Source: Hypomyces perniciosus (lineage: Eukaryota > Ascomycota > Sordariomycetes > Hypocreales > Hypocreaceae). Taken from it: a DNA stretch of 64,000 nt. The stretch spans positions 1,922,001-1,986,000 of the forward strand of contig SPDT01000010.1 of assembly GCA_008477525.1 (NCBI GenBank), read 5' to 3'. Numbering within the stretch: position 1 is the first letter of the stretch; each line of letters opens with the position of its first letter. The notes beneath the pieces are model-generated. The model had not been told where the DNA came from, ran no database searches, and saw only the letters and a list, made by a program, of their open reading frames with translations. A program made the translations under genes and the position numbers. This document shows positions 38,081 through 48,373 of this stretch, in pieces.

Positions 38081-38699
38081 TTATAATTAGCATTAAATAA
38101 ATTAAATAAAAAAAGCAGTAACTTTAATAAAAACTAATAAAATCTTATAGTAAATAATTAAAATATTATAAAGAGATAGATTTAAATTAGCAGGTAGGTG
38201 CTGCAGTTAGATTTTATTGATTCTTAAAGTCTCTTTACTTTAAGATTAAGCTGCTATTATATATAATTGTCTAGGTTTTCTAGACTTTCCGGACCTTCCA
38301 GATCTCCCGGATCTCCCGGACCTCTAGACTAACTGGTCCTAATAGGGGTCCTAACAAGACAAAGAAACAAAAACAGTTATCTTGTCTGCGATTCCGGCTA
38401 TTAATACCCCTTTTTCCCTAATATAACTGCTTTTCCAATTATTTTTCTAGCCTTCCTAATTAGGCCTAGCTCTCGGGATCTATTAGGCTGGTTACAGGCA
38501 TATCAGATACTCTTAACAAAATATATATATAGCTAATATAAAGAAGAAGCGGTATACAGGTGCTGTAAGCGCCTGCATAGTCTGACATATCGCTTACGCG
38601 ATACATATATCAGCTCGTATCTGCTATATAAGCTAATAAAAGCTCCCTAGCGCTTACAGGCAGTAAAACCCCGGCCTACTTAACCCAACAATTAATTAT
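38081..38699. repeat. Repeat G, copy 2, followed by a GC-normal island
   Basis: About 38095-38285 matches repeat G copy 1. At 38275-38330 are tandem units of about nine bases (TTCCGGACC, TTCCAGATC, TCCCGGATC). About 38490-38518 resembles the gypsy LTR end (ATATCAG..ACAAAAT), so this could be a diverged LTR. At 38540-38670 the decamer CTGTAAGCGC and its inverse GCGCTTACAG enclose a TATCGC-TTAC-GCGATA hairpin. The island escaped most RIP. Confidence 0.4.
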
Positions 38700-40226
38700 A
38701 TATTTACTATTATAGTAATAATATAGGTTATAAAATTATTAATATCCTTTATATTATAAAACAAAAGAAATAATATTTAATTCTATAAAATTACGTATAT
38801 TCTTTTACTTTAAAAGGTTTAATTTATTTTAAAGTAATATTTATTAAAAAATATAATTATTATTTAATTTTGTAAATTTATAATTACTTTAAACTATAAT
38901 ATAATAGGCTTATTCTTTAAAAATTATTATAAACTCTTAATTAAAAGTCCTTTAAATAAATTAATTATCTTTATTTATAAATTTATTACGTTTATTAATA
39001 AAAGTAATAATTATTTCCGTAAACACTTTAAAGTAAAAGGTATTAACCCTTTAAATATTAATTTATTAATTTAATTATAAACTTTTAAAATACTTTATTT
39101 ACTATATAGTAAATATTAAACTTTAAAATAATAAATTATAAAAGGTTAATAGTTTTATATTATAAATTTAAAGATTTAATAAAAGTTTTATTACTTTTTT
39201 ATGTTTATATTATATAATTATCCTTTTGTATTATAATATAATTAAATACCTTTTATATTAAATTATCAATATTATTATTGAATAAAATATTAATATAAAT
39301 AATATTTCTAAAAAGTCTTAAAATATTTAATATAAATTGTAATATTATATAATATAATAAAATATTAATTTATATACTTTTATTAATATATCTTTTTAAT
39401 ATAAAATTTATTTTTAAAATTATTAATTTAATACTTTAAAATATTATTACTTTTAATTTTAAAAGATTATTAATTATATTATTTTAACTTTAAACTTTAT
39501 ATTAAATAAACTTTATATTTTTCATAATTATAAAATTTTTAAACTTTTTTTTATTTTAAAGCTATATTAAAATTATAATTTTAACTTGATATATAATTAC
39601 AGATAACATTTAAAAACTCTTTAAATTTTAATACTTACAGTTATAAAGTTAAATTATAATTATTATTATAAGCTTTTCAAGTAATATAAATATAATCTTA
39701 ATTATTAAGGTAATTTATAAACTTTACCTTTTAATTAACGTCTTTTTTTACCTTTTATTTTTATTTTTATATTTTTAAATTAAATATAAATTAAAAAAAA
39801 TTAAGTTCAAGTATATTTTTACTATAATAATATAAGCTTTTAAGCTTAAAGGTTTTGTTATAGTTAAAGATTAATAAAATTCTTATATAATATAAAGCTT
39901 TTTATAATATTATAATTAAACTATTAATGAATTTATTAATCTTTTTAAAGAAAATAAAGGCTAAAAGTAATAGTACAGTTATTATAGGAAAATATAAACT
40001 ATTATAGTATATAAAATAATAGGTTAAAGTAATATCTTTATTATACTTTAAATAAAGTAAAAAGCTATAAGAATATAGTTTAAAGGTATAGGATTAAGCT
40101 ATTATATAAGGATATATATAATATTAATAAGTTATTAACAGGCAGGTTTAGTGCCGTAATAAATATATATACTTATATAAATAAAAATTATTTATACTAT
40201 TATATAACTGATATTTATTAATAAAA
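38700..40226 (-). repeat. Dispersed repeat E, copy 2
   Basis: Inverted relative to 14322-15797 and heavily RIP-decayed. It carries the apparently unoccupied target TTAATAAA (40218-40225) of the hAT-like element that interrupts copy 1. Confidence 0.6.
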
Positions 40227-40689
40227 GCTTAATACTTTAACTTTTACCTCTTACTTTTCCTTTAAATATTTTTTTAAAATGGAATATATTTAAAAGTTAT
40301 ATAGCTATTTTTATAAAGGGTCTGATAAGGTTATAGGGGTTAGGTTAGGTTAAGCTGACCTGTTAGAGTTTATCCGACTGGGTTAGCTCAGGTACTTGGA
40401 CCCCTGTAGGGGTCGGATGACAAGGGGGGGGAGGGTCAGTTGGTCTATCACTTGTTGGTTTCAGAGTTGGAATCGTACGAGTATGCTTACCTACACCCAC
40501 GACGACTCGTATTGCCATTCAACATGGAAATTAGAAGGATCAGTGGGATGAGATCAATAGCAAAGGATTGTCTTCATACACGGTATAAAATCTCCCTTTT
40601 CCCCCTTCAGAGGCCAAAGAGCCTTGCAATCCAACATACGGAGTACTTGAACTCATTGTTTCCCTTCCGCTGTATCGGTATATGTCACA
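40227..40689 (+). promoter_or_regulatory. Edge of the RIP island and promoter of the GH128 gene
   Basis: Base composition shifts from AT-rich to normal near 40320. The stretch includes GGTTAGGTTAGGTTA (too short to call telomeric) and a G-run at about 40424. TATAAAA at 40584-40590 lies about 100 bp before the start codon at 40690 and is followed by a CT-rich tract, a typical fungal core promoter. One TACGGAGTA motif lies at 40637. Confidence 0.5.
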
Positions 40690-41505
40690 ATGTCTCTCAA
40701 AAATTGCTGCTTTTTACTCTGTGCAGCGGTCGTCGCCTTCGCTGAGGCCACACCTCTCACTCCCAATGGCAAAAAAGCTGGCTCCGCCGGTGGCCGCGCC
40801 GTGCCGTACTTGCAAGATCATATCGGATGGTTTTACGACTGGACTCCGGCCCCTAAAGGGGGGCCTTCAAATGTCGCCGCCGTGTCTATGCTTTGGGGAG
40901 GCGGCAACAACGGCCAGCAAGACGCGAAGCGATTCAAGGAGTTTCAAAACCTCTCCTCCACTCCACAATACCTCCTTGGCCCCAATGAGCCGGACTGCAC
41001 TGGGGCAGATACTTCAGCTCATCTCAGTGTCGACACGGGTGTCAGCCTATGGAACAAGATGATCGTTCCCTGGGGCAAGAAGGGCTCCCTGCTCGGCAGC
41101 CCGGCCATGTGCATGCAAAAGGATGAGAGCTGGCTCAAGAACTTCAACAAGAAGCCGCTGGTTAAGAGCTGGGACTTCACAGCCATTCATATCTACAAGC
41201 CGGACATGGTGGGTGTGCAGGCCGATATCGACTACTACTGGAAGACATACGGCAAGCCCATCTGGGTAACGGAGTTTGCGTGCGTGTACGACCAGGACAA
41301 TTTCACACCCTGCTCAAACCAGACACAGATCAACCAGTGGATTTATGACGTGGTCGATTTGTTTGAGAACAATGAGCACGTGGCGGCGTATGCGTACACC
41401 GATGGTGGTGGTTTGGGTCAGGCTTGGCTCCCAGTGAAGGCGGATGGTTCGGGGCTGTCTGAGTCTGGTCAGACTTATCTGAACGCGATTAGCACGTACA
41501 ACTAG
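40690..41505 (+). CDS. Secreted GH128-type glycoside hydrolase (endo-beta-1,3-glucanase)
   Basis: An intronless 271-residue protein predicted to cleave beta-1,3-glucan outside the cell, either in its own wall or in other fungal or plant glucan. Residues 1 to about 20 form a signal peptide (hydrophobic core CCFLLCAAVVAFA). The mature part matches the asl1-like glycosyl hydrolase catalytic core of family GH128: IGWFYDWTP at 45-53, GPNEPD at 97-102 with E100 as likely acid/base, HIYKPD at 167-172, and WVTEFAC at 192-198 with E195 as likely nucleophile. Length is normal for the family. The chosen ATG has a good context (CACAATG) and gives the signal peptide; an upstream out-of-frame ATG lies at 40682. 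It is the first intact gene beside the RIP island. Confidence 0.9.
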   Translation: MSLKNCCFLLCAAVVAFAEATPLTPNGKKAGSAGGRAVPYLQDHIGWFYDWTPAPKGGPSNVAAVSMLWGGGNNGQQDAKRFKEFQNLSSTPQYLLGPNEPDCTGADTSAHLSVDTGVSLWNKMIVPWGKKGSLLGSPAMCMQKDESWLKNFNKKPLVKSWDFTAIHIYKPDMVGVQADIDYYWKTYGKPIWVTEFACVYDQDNFTPCSNQTQINQWIYDVVDLFENNEHVAAYAYTDGGGLGQAWLPVKADGSGLSESGQTYLNAISTYN

Positions 41506-42142
41506 ATGAGGGATTTCGACACTGCGAGAAAGAATATACGAGTAAGTGAGGGTTTCCGGTAGCACTCTGTATGGAGTGCATACATTTACATTCATACGGA
41601 GGACTCCGTCCATAATTTGTTTTATCAGGCCATAGCAGCAGTACTAGCCTGGGGGTGGAATCAAGGGGATAGACGAGATAGAGAGAACCCGATACCCGAA
41701 ATTACGGAGTAGTTTACCGTATTCGTCGTATGTATTGAGAGATCTACAAGTCATAGTACGTGTTCTGTGAATAATCACGCTCGTGATTTAATTATCGAGA
41801 TTAGGGAGGAACTTGGTTTAAGCACAACACGAATTTACTAGTAGTACGTATCATTATTGAAATAATGCAGTAATATTTATTGGGACTTTATGTTAGACGA
41901 AACCCTTTACTGCCACTGCTACTCCGTACATTACTATTCAATGTTTCCGGATTGAATCAGTCATGTTCTGTATAATTCAGCCTGATAAAACCAGCGGATT
42001 GATACACGCATCTACTCTTAAAATCTCGAATGGAAACGTTTATCTCGCCCCCCACGGTTTTAAGAGCAGTGAATTTTTCAAGGCTTATTACCTTGCTTAC
42101 TACCCTACATCCTCTCATTCTTTCTTCGATTATAATTCTGAT
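41506..42142. other. Intergenic region
   Basis: Contains the 3' flank of the GH128 gene and TACTCCGTA-type motifs at 41703 and 41920. Open stretches at 41957-42160 are short, overlap on both strands and look random. Confidence 0.5.
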
Positions 42143-42857
42143 CAACTCTCTCTCCTGTAAAAAATTTTCTGCACTAGCAGCTTATTAGTGCAGGAGCTTT
42201 TACAGGCCACAAGAAGCAGCGCAACAGCTATTAGGCTAGCAATAGCCTAACAGTTGAAAAATGCAGTAAAGGTATATTTGGAGAGTTGGCTTTGCGCTGC
42301 GTTGCCTGCTTTAAACCGCTGGATCTAAAGACTGAATAGCCTCGGGACTAGGCCGCTTTAGATATCAGATACTGACAGGATCTACAGCAGGTTAAGGCCC
42401 TGCTGCTCCCGTTAATATCTGAAAAACAGCATTAGTCGCGAGGGTTTTTCTCCCACTGAGAGAGGCCGACCCCTCTTTTCTAGGGTTTTTCCCACTCACT
42501 ATAACCGCTATTATACAGATCCTAGTTATAAGGGGATTTTAAAGGGTTATAGAGTATATAATTTAGGGTAGGGTTGTGAGAGGAATTTCTGGCTGGAAAA
42601 ATTCTTGTTTTACTTGGTTTTCCCAGGTGCGCATTTATATCTATAGAGATACTCGATACAGGCTCCGGCCTATTGCGGCTTCTGCCGCGCCTTTCGACCC
42701 GCTGACGGGAGGTGGGCTTAACGACTTTGCCCTTGAGGCTATAAAATCCTAGATAGTGGTCAGATACTAGCCTAGGATGTCCTTTTGCCCTACTGGGATT
42801 GGTGGCCTTTGCTATAGGACGTTAATGGAATATCAAATCAAATCAAATCAAATCAAA
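42143..42857 (+). mobile_element. Hairpin-rich retroposon-like repeat, copy 1
   Basis: The first of two tandem copies. It starts CAACTCTCTC and ends in a simple-repeat tail of (ATCAA)n at 42830-42857. It contains a chain of inverted repeats: CCTGTAAAA/TTTTACAGG enclosing CTGCACTA/TAGTGCAG, then TTAGGCTA/TAGCCTAA, ATCTAAAG/CTTTAGAT, CAGCAGG/CCTGCTG and GCGGC/GCCGC. No coding frame was found. The left flank TTATAATTCTGAT (42130-42142) resembles the 13-bp direct repeat around copy 2. This copy is little affected by RIP. Confidence 0.6.
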
Positions 42858-42870
42858 TTGCAATTCTAAT

Positions 42871-43589
42871 CAACTCTCTCCTGTAAAAAAATTTCCGCAC
42901 TAGCAGCTGTTAGCAGCTTATTAGTGTAAGAGCTTTTATAGGCTATAAGAAGTAGTGTAATAGCTGTTAGGCTATCGCTAGCCTAACAGTTAAAAAATGC
43001 AGTAAAAGTATATTTAAAGAGTTGGCCTTATACTGCATTACCTGCTTTAAACTACTAGATCTAAAGACTAAATAGCCTTAAGATTAGGCTGCTTTAGATA
43101 TTAGATATTAATAGGATTTATAGTAGGTTAAGGCCCTGCTATTCCTATTAATGTCTAAAAAATAATATTAATTGCGAGGGTTTTTCTCCTATTAAAAGAG
43201 GCTAACCCCTCCTTTTTAAGGTTTTTCTTATTTACTGTAACTGCTATTATATAAATCTCAATTATAAATAGATTTTAAAGGGTTATAGAGTATATAATTT
43301 AAAGTAGGGTTATAAAGGGAATTATTAGCTAGAAAAAATCCTAGTTTTCCCAGGTATGCATTTATATCTATAGAGATACTCGATACTATAGGCTCTGGCC
43401 TATACTGCGGCTTCTGCTGCGCCTTTTAACCCGCTAATAGGAGGTGGGCTTAACGACTTTGCCCTTAAGGCTATAAAATCCTAAATAGTGGTCGGATATT
43501 AGCCTAAGATGTCCTTTTGCCTTACTAGGATTGGTGGCCTTTGTGCTATAGGACATTAATGGGAATCATCATTATCATCATCATCATCA
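42871..43589 (+). mobile_element. Hairpin-rich retroposon-like repeat, copy 2
   Basis: A 719-bp copy flanked by a perfect 13-bp direct repeat TTGCAATTCTAAT (42858-42870 and 43590-43602), as expected of a target-site duplication. It ends in an ATC-rich simple-repeat tail (43565-43589). It carries many more C-to-T and G-to-A changes than copy 1, but key stems are kept, including a perfect CTGTTAGGCTA/TAGCCTAACAG. A 3' simple-repeat tail with a variable target duplication suggests SINE-like or LINE-mobilised insertion. No convincing pol III A and B boxes were found. Confidence 0.6.
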
Positions 43590-43602
43590 TTGCAATTCTA
43601 AT

Positions 43603-44128
43603 ATCACCGCTTATTAAGTAAGCTGCCCTGATTAATTTCCTCCTACTAGCCAATGTGTGATTTATCCCTCATCTATCTTAGGGTGTCCCACCGGAAAATG
43701 AAACGGATGGAATTTGGCTAGCAGCGGCGACTAACTTTTCGATTATGTACATACCTACTCGTATGTACATATTTGTGACAGAATCTCGTAGAAGCTTTTT
43801 AACCTAAAGCCATGATTTTCACAAATTCTATTAACTAGCTACTTAGCCTCACGTGTTATATTCGGTATCCCTTCATTTACGAGTACGAGTCCTGATCCTT
43901 CCAGGCCCACCGCAGTAATCAAGGCTACTCCGTACCTCGGATCTTCAAGCTTATCCAAGCTTAAACCGCCATTTCATTATTATCATATTTCCGGAATACT
44001 GGTAATAGTATCTATTAATAACAGTCACTCTCACAACTGGACCTGTTGAGCGGTTGAGGGGGCAACGTTATCTTGGTGACCACGATTCTATATCATCTTT
44101 TCGACAGTATTAGAGCCCTTCAGTCCTA
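43603..44128. other. Intergenic region downstream of the deaminase gene
   Basis: Nothing coding is seen. It contains one TACTCCGTA motif (43926) and ordinary AT-rich 3' flanking sequence for the minus-strand gene. Confidence 0.5.
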
Positions 44129-45211
44129 TCAACTCAAATCCACCGCATCTAGTTCCGCGTAAATCTGCTCCTTTACGCTCTCATCCGCCCAACACATGTC
44201 CACCCCATTCCTCGCCAGCTGCACCATCTCCTCCTTAGACAGCTTTCCGTAATGATACGCCTTCTCCATGTTCCCATCAATCCACACATCATGCATATAC
44301 ACCGGGTCATCGCTGTTGATGCAGAACTTGACTCCCTTATCTAGCAGCTGCCGCAGCTTCGGGAACAGCACCTCTGTCGCTGTCCTCCGGTGGTACGCAT
44401 GCGGACATAGAGTCAACCCGACGCCTCTCTCTACCAAGCCCGTTACAAGCTCTTCCCGATCTAGCACGTCCAGTCCATGGTCAATCCGCTCGATTTGCAC
44501 ATCAAAGATGGCCTGTCGGATGTGCTCGTGCGTGTCTTTTTGCCCAAAGTCGCAATGCGTCGTGATATGCAGGCCATCCGCCCTGGCGCGCTCAAACGCT
44601 CTCTTGAACAGGTTCGGCGGTCTCTCGTAGGCGTTGCTCGCCAGGCCGACAGCATGGAAGAGCCCGTGTCCGTCTTTCGCCCACGGGAAGGCAACCTGGT
44701 ATGCAGCTTCGCCCTCCTCAACGGGCTCGTCGCGGAGAAAGCAGAAGATCCAGTTGGAGCGCACGCCGTACTTGGATGCGCCGTCGCGTTGCGCCCTTAG
44801 GTAGCCGTTGAGTACATACTCTGCTGGTATTCCCCGTCGTGTATGCGCCTGGATATCGAAAAAGGGCTCTACATAGCGGACATTCATCTCCTGGCAGCGA
44901 AGAAAGTAATCCATGGCCAGTTCGTAAAAGTCATCCTCCGTGAGCAGAACCTCACACCCGGCAAAGTACGCCTCTAGAAACGTGGGCACGTCCTTGCGAC
45001 CGCCAAGCTCTGGGCGGTGGTTGTACGTGACATTGTATGATTCCACAAGCTCCTCATATGTCTTGTACTCCTGGTCTTTGAACCGCAGGGGAACGTTGTT
45101 GCGCTGGGCGAGCTTCCATCGGAGAGCCGGCCGGAGGGTTCCTTCAATGTGGATGTGCAGCTCGACCTTGGGGAGGGAGGCGATGAAGGGAGATATGCTG
45201 AGGCTGTTCAT
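44129..45211 (-). CDS. Adenosine/adenine deaminase family protein with atypical active site
   Basis: An intronless 360-residue cytosolic-type protein of the metal-dependent adenosine/adenine deaminase family (TIM-barrel amidohydrolase). Visible ligands: H19 and H21 in VELHIHIEG, H219 in ITTHCDFGQ, D301 in NSDDP. H245 in RIDHGLDV and D302 are the expected catalytic-site His and Asp. In classic family members the third motif is HAGE, whose Glu protonates the purine; here the His is followed by Cys-Asp-Phe, so that Glu is absent from its usual place. Related fungal proteins with HCD-type motifs exist as far as I recall, so this may be a subfamily with another substrate rather than a dead enzyme. 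No signal peptide. Divergent from the permease gene at 46050. Confidence 0.8.
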   Translation of the reverse strand: MNSLSISPFIASLPKVELHIHIEGTLRPALRWKLAQRNNVPLRFKDQEYKTYEELVESYNVTYNHRPELGGRKDVPTFLEAYFAGCEVLLTEDDFYELAMDYFLRCQEMNVRYVEPFFDIQAHTRRGIPAEYVLNGYLRAQRDGASKYGVRSNWIFCFLRDEPVEEGEAAYQVAFPWAKDGHGLFHAVGLASNAYERPPNLFKRAFERARADGLHITTHCDFGQKDTHEHIRQAIFDVQIERIDHGLDVLDREELVTGLVERGVGLTLCPHAYHRRTATEVLFPKLRQLLDKGVKFCINSDDPVYMHDVWIDGNMEKAYHYGKLSKEEMVQLARNGVDMCWADESVKEQIYAELDAVDLS

Positions 45212-46049
45212 GTTTCCGTGATAGTATCAATGTTCGACTATCTCCGTGCGCGTTTGTGGTGGTGTATTGAAGATTCATCTTAATGGAAGGAGTTAAGCCG
45301 GAAGATAAGAAGAATCCAATAGTACGAAGTAGTCTCTCACCAAAGACTGCCGGCCCGGCAGGGTGGAGTAAAAAGCCCCGGCCATCGGCGAACTCCTGTT
45401 CGGTCGGTCTCTTTCGGAATTTTCTGACTTCAATCAATGGGAAGAGGAGATTGGAGATACAGAAGACAGTTGATTTGACACAGAGCCTCGAACAAAGATT
45501 GGGATCTGTAGCTAATGCTTGTGCTTCAAACTACGTAGAGAGCTCGGATTGCTAACAGAAGAATGCGTATTCTACAGCATCAGCTGGGAATACGGAAGAC
45601 TCCGTAGGCAGACAATATTTTGAACCTCAAGGGCACCACTATCATCATTTGACTGCTCCATACTCCATATTCCATACACACGAGTCGTATTACTACTGCT
45701 AAACATTACCTATCTAAAGTCTAATTTATCCTACCCGTTTTCTTCCCCATGGTCTTCTCTTAATCTGGCATGAAGCCACGCGAGTGTGGATTCCTTCAGC
45801 CGTTTTACCACTATTACCGAGCTTTTACATGCCGATCTCGGGGAACTGCGGTCCTTCTGGCCACTCATCCAAACTTCTGCGTCCCCACGTTCATGATAAG
45901 CGTGGGGGAATACGGCGGATATTGGTGATAGCTATGAAAAAATCCAGGATATCTCCAGATATCACATATTAGCTCCAGCGGGGGTTGGCCGAGCATTGAT
46001 TAGAGCTGAGCAGCAGCGCGCCTACTTATTGCGCGTGAATCCTGCGTCT
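45212..46049. promoter_or_regulatory. Shared divergent promoter of the deaminase and permease genes
   Basis: An 838-bp spacer between two start codons facing away from each other. HGATAR sites, recognised by fungal GATA factors such as AreA/Nit2, occur at 45219, 45303, 45639, 45710, 45894 and 45926 (both strands counted). By my estimate about 2.5 are expected by chance, so the enrichment is modest. Co-regulation by nitrogen source is an inference. Confidence 0.35.
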
Positions 46050-47689
46050 ATGAGCGACGAGGACATTCACCTTGTCCATGAGACTGAACCTTTGCTCGGA
46101 ATCCATCACGAGATGAGTGCAACTCCAGCACAAGAGCCAGCGAGGCTCGAGACCGGCCCTGACGCCGCCATGGCGCGTCGGGTGCTGAAGAAGATTGATC
46201 GTGTGATCATTCCTCTTCTGTTTGTGACCTACATGTTCAACTTTATGGACAAGGTCATTCTCTCAAGCGCTGCAGTATTTGGTCTGCGAGAGGACACTGT
46301 AAGAACACCTCCTCCCCCAACACATTCAACCTGACCAGCCTGCTCATATCATCATAGCACCTCGCTGGCCAAGACTATAGCTGGGTCAGCAGCATCTTCT
46401 ACTTCGGTTACCTCATCTGGGAATATCCCACCACCCTGCTCATCGCGCGTCTTCCTACCGCCAAGTATCTCACATTCAACACCGTCGCCTGGGGCATCGT
46501 CGTGGCCGTAACGGCAGCATGCACCAACTTTGGCGGCCTCATGGCTGTGCGCTTCTTGCTCGGCATGGCAGAGGCAACCATCACCCCCGCCTTCATGTTC
46601 CTCACGTCGACTTGGTACACGCGAGATGAGATGCCAACGCGTGTGGGCATCTGGTTCGCGGGCAACTCCATCGGCGGCATCATCTCTAGCCTGATAGCCT
46701 TTGGTCTTGGACACATCAATGACAATGTACACCCCTGGAGATGGATGTATATCGTCCTCGGCATCGCAACCTTCCTCTGGGCCATCCCTATGTACTTCTT
46801 CCTCCCGGATAGCATCTCCAAGGCAAGGTTCCTTACTCCCGAGGAACGAAAAATCGCTGCCGATCGCATCGTCATTGCCGGCACGGGCACTACCGAAGGC
46901 ACCAGCTGGAAATGGGACCAATTCGTCGAATGTCTCATCGACCCCAAGACTTGGCTCATCTTCATTACTGCGCTCATCGTTCAGATTCCCAACAGCGGCA
47001 CGCAGAGCTTCTCCAACATCATCATCTCCTCTTTCAATTTCACCTCTCTGCAGTCCACCCTCATCAACATCCCCTACTCTATCATCACTGCTGGCATCAT
47101 TGCTGGAACGGGATGGCTCGCCGGCCGTTTTCGTACGCTCAACTGCCTCCTCATCGTCGCTGTTGTTATCCCCTGTGTTGTAGGCGCTGCCGTCATCTAC
47201 TCCCGCGACCGGGTGCCGCACGGAGTTCAGCTCTTTGCCTATTTCCTCCTCTCGCCTGGTCCCGCCTCTCTGCCGCTCCTCATGGCGCTCGTGCAGTCCA
47301 ACTACCGTGGTGTTACCAAGAAGATGACCGTGACGGCCATGCTCTTCCTCGCGTACTGCGCGGGCAACATCGCAGGACCGCAATTCTTCCGCCAGAATGA
47401 GGCGCCGGCGTATCAGACGGCCTTCCAGGCCATCATGATTTGCTACGCGCTTGCCATTGTTCTGGCCCTGGTATTGAGGGTGTATCTGCAGTGGATGAAT
47501 ACGAAGCGCGCAAGGGAGGAGGGCTTCGAGGGCAATGCTGGTTCGTCTGGTATGGTTGCGGATGGCAAGTTGGGGGATGCGATGGATGGCAAGGACGTGG
47601 CTGAGGCCGTGATGCAGATGGAGCTCAGGCCGGAAGATTATGAGGATGTGACGGATTGGAAGACGGTTGGATTCAGGTATCGTCTGTAG
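46050..47689 (+). CDS. MFS permease of the anion:cation symporter (Dal5/Tna1/Liz1) family
   Basis: Two exons, 46050-46298 and 46358-47689, give 526 residues. The 59-bp intron has a GTAAGA donor, an ATAG acceptor and CTGAC as branch site; the join is at a codon boundary, after GLREDT and before HLAGQDYSW. That junction and the following SSIFYFGYLIWEYPTT are typical of fungal allantoate/pantothenate/nicotinate-type permeases. RFLLGMAEA is the family signature after the third or fourth helix. About twelve membrane helices are expected; the C-terminal tail is acidic and cytosolic. The start is the ATG giving MSDEDIHL; the open frame extends upstream but has no earlier ATG. The substrate cannot be read from sequence; the neighbouring deaminase hints at a purine-derived compound. 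Confidence 0.85.
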
Positions 47690-48371
47690 GTGATCTTGTG
47701 ATCGTTAATGATTTGTTGTCTCGGAACGACAGCTATGGAATCAATATGTTGATGCTCTCCATCAGATGAAGCCTCGTGTTGCTCGTTTGTCATTTATCCT
47801 CATAAAGATGTGTCACTGGCGGAAGAATCTTTTCTTCACTCTTGAAATCCACCTTGAGCAGCACACACTGAACGTTGTAGAGTGCTCAAAGCTCGTAATG
47901 ACCTGCATTGGATGGAGGCTTGCCTTAGTCTGCTTACTGCGTCCCCCAGTTTCCTGCTTCCCCAGTTCTTTGTTGTTCCGGGAAGAGCATGCATAATCAG
48001 GACCGAAAATCCGCCGAGATGGTGGATCCGTAACTAATGAGTAAGTCCGCTCTTTCAAGCAATGGGGAACAACAAGAGAAGCCGACTTTTGTGTTATACC
48101 CAAAGCTTATTAGCTCTTTTTGGAGAGCTTCTGTACACGGGTGATGTCCCGAATCCCCGGCTCTTGAGAAACAATCTAGTGGCAATAATGCGATTTCGAA
48201 CAAACCTCCATGCCAAGGGATAAGCCGTTGTGTAAGCTGTTTTGTAAGCCTTGTATCACGAGGGCCGCTTAAGGAATGATGCTCTAACTGCAACGGTGAC
48301 GAAGCTCGAGTGATTAGTTGTGACGAAGCGATTCGGGATAGAGATGGCAGAGAAAAAGGAGCTTCCAGCCG
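47690..48371. other. Intergenic region
   Basis: The 3' flank of the permease gene. Open stretches on both strands (47766-48380) overlap each other and show no domain; I see no gene. Confidence 0.45.
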
Positions 48372-48373
48372 TA

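Noticed and set aside
40341..40358. Telomere-like TTAGG repeats
   Set aside because: Only about three imperfect units with five, not six, bases; too short for telomeric origin.
45996..46049. Upstream extension of the permease frame
   Set aside because: The frame opens at a TTG codon; the first ATG is at 46050 and gives a normal N-terminus.
46352..47383. 343-codon minus-strand frame
   Set aside because: Antisense shadow of the MFS permease; highly charged low-complexity translation.
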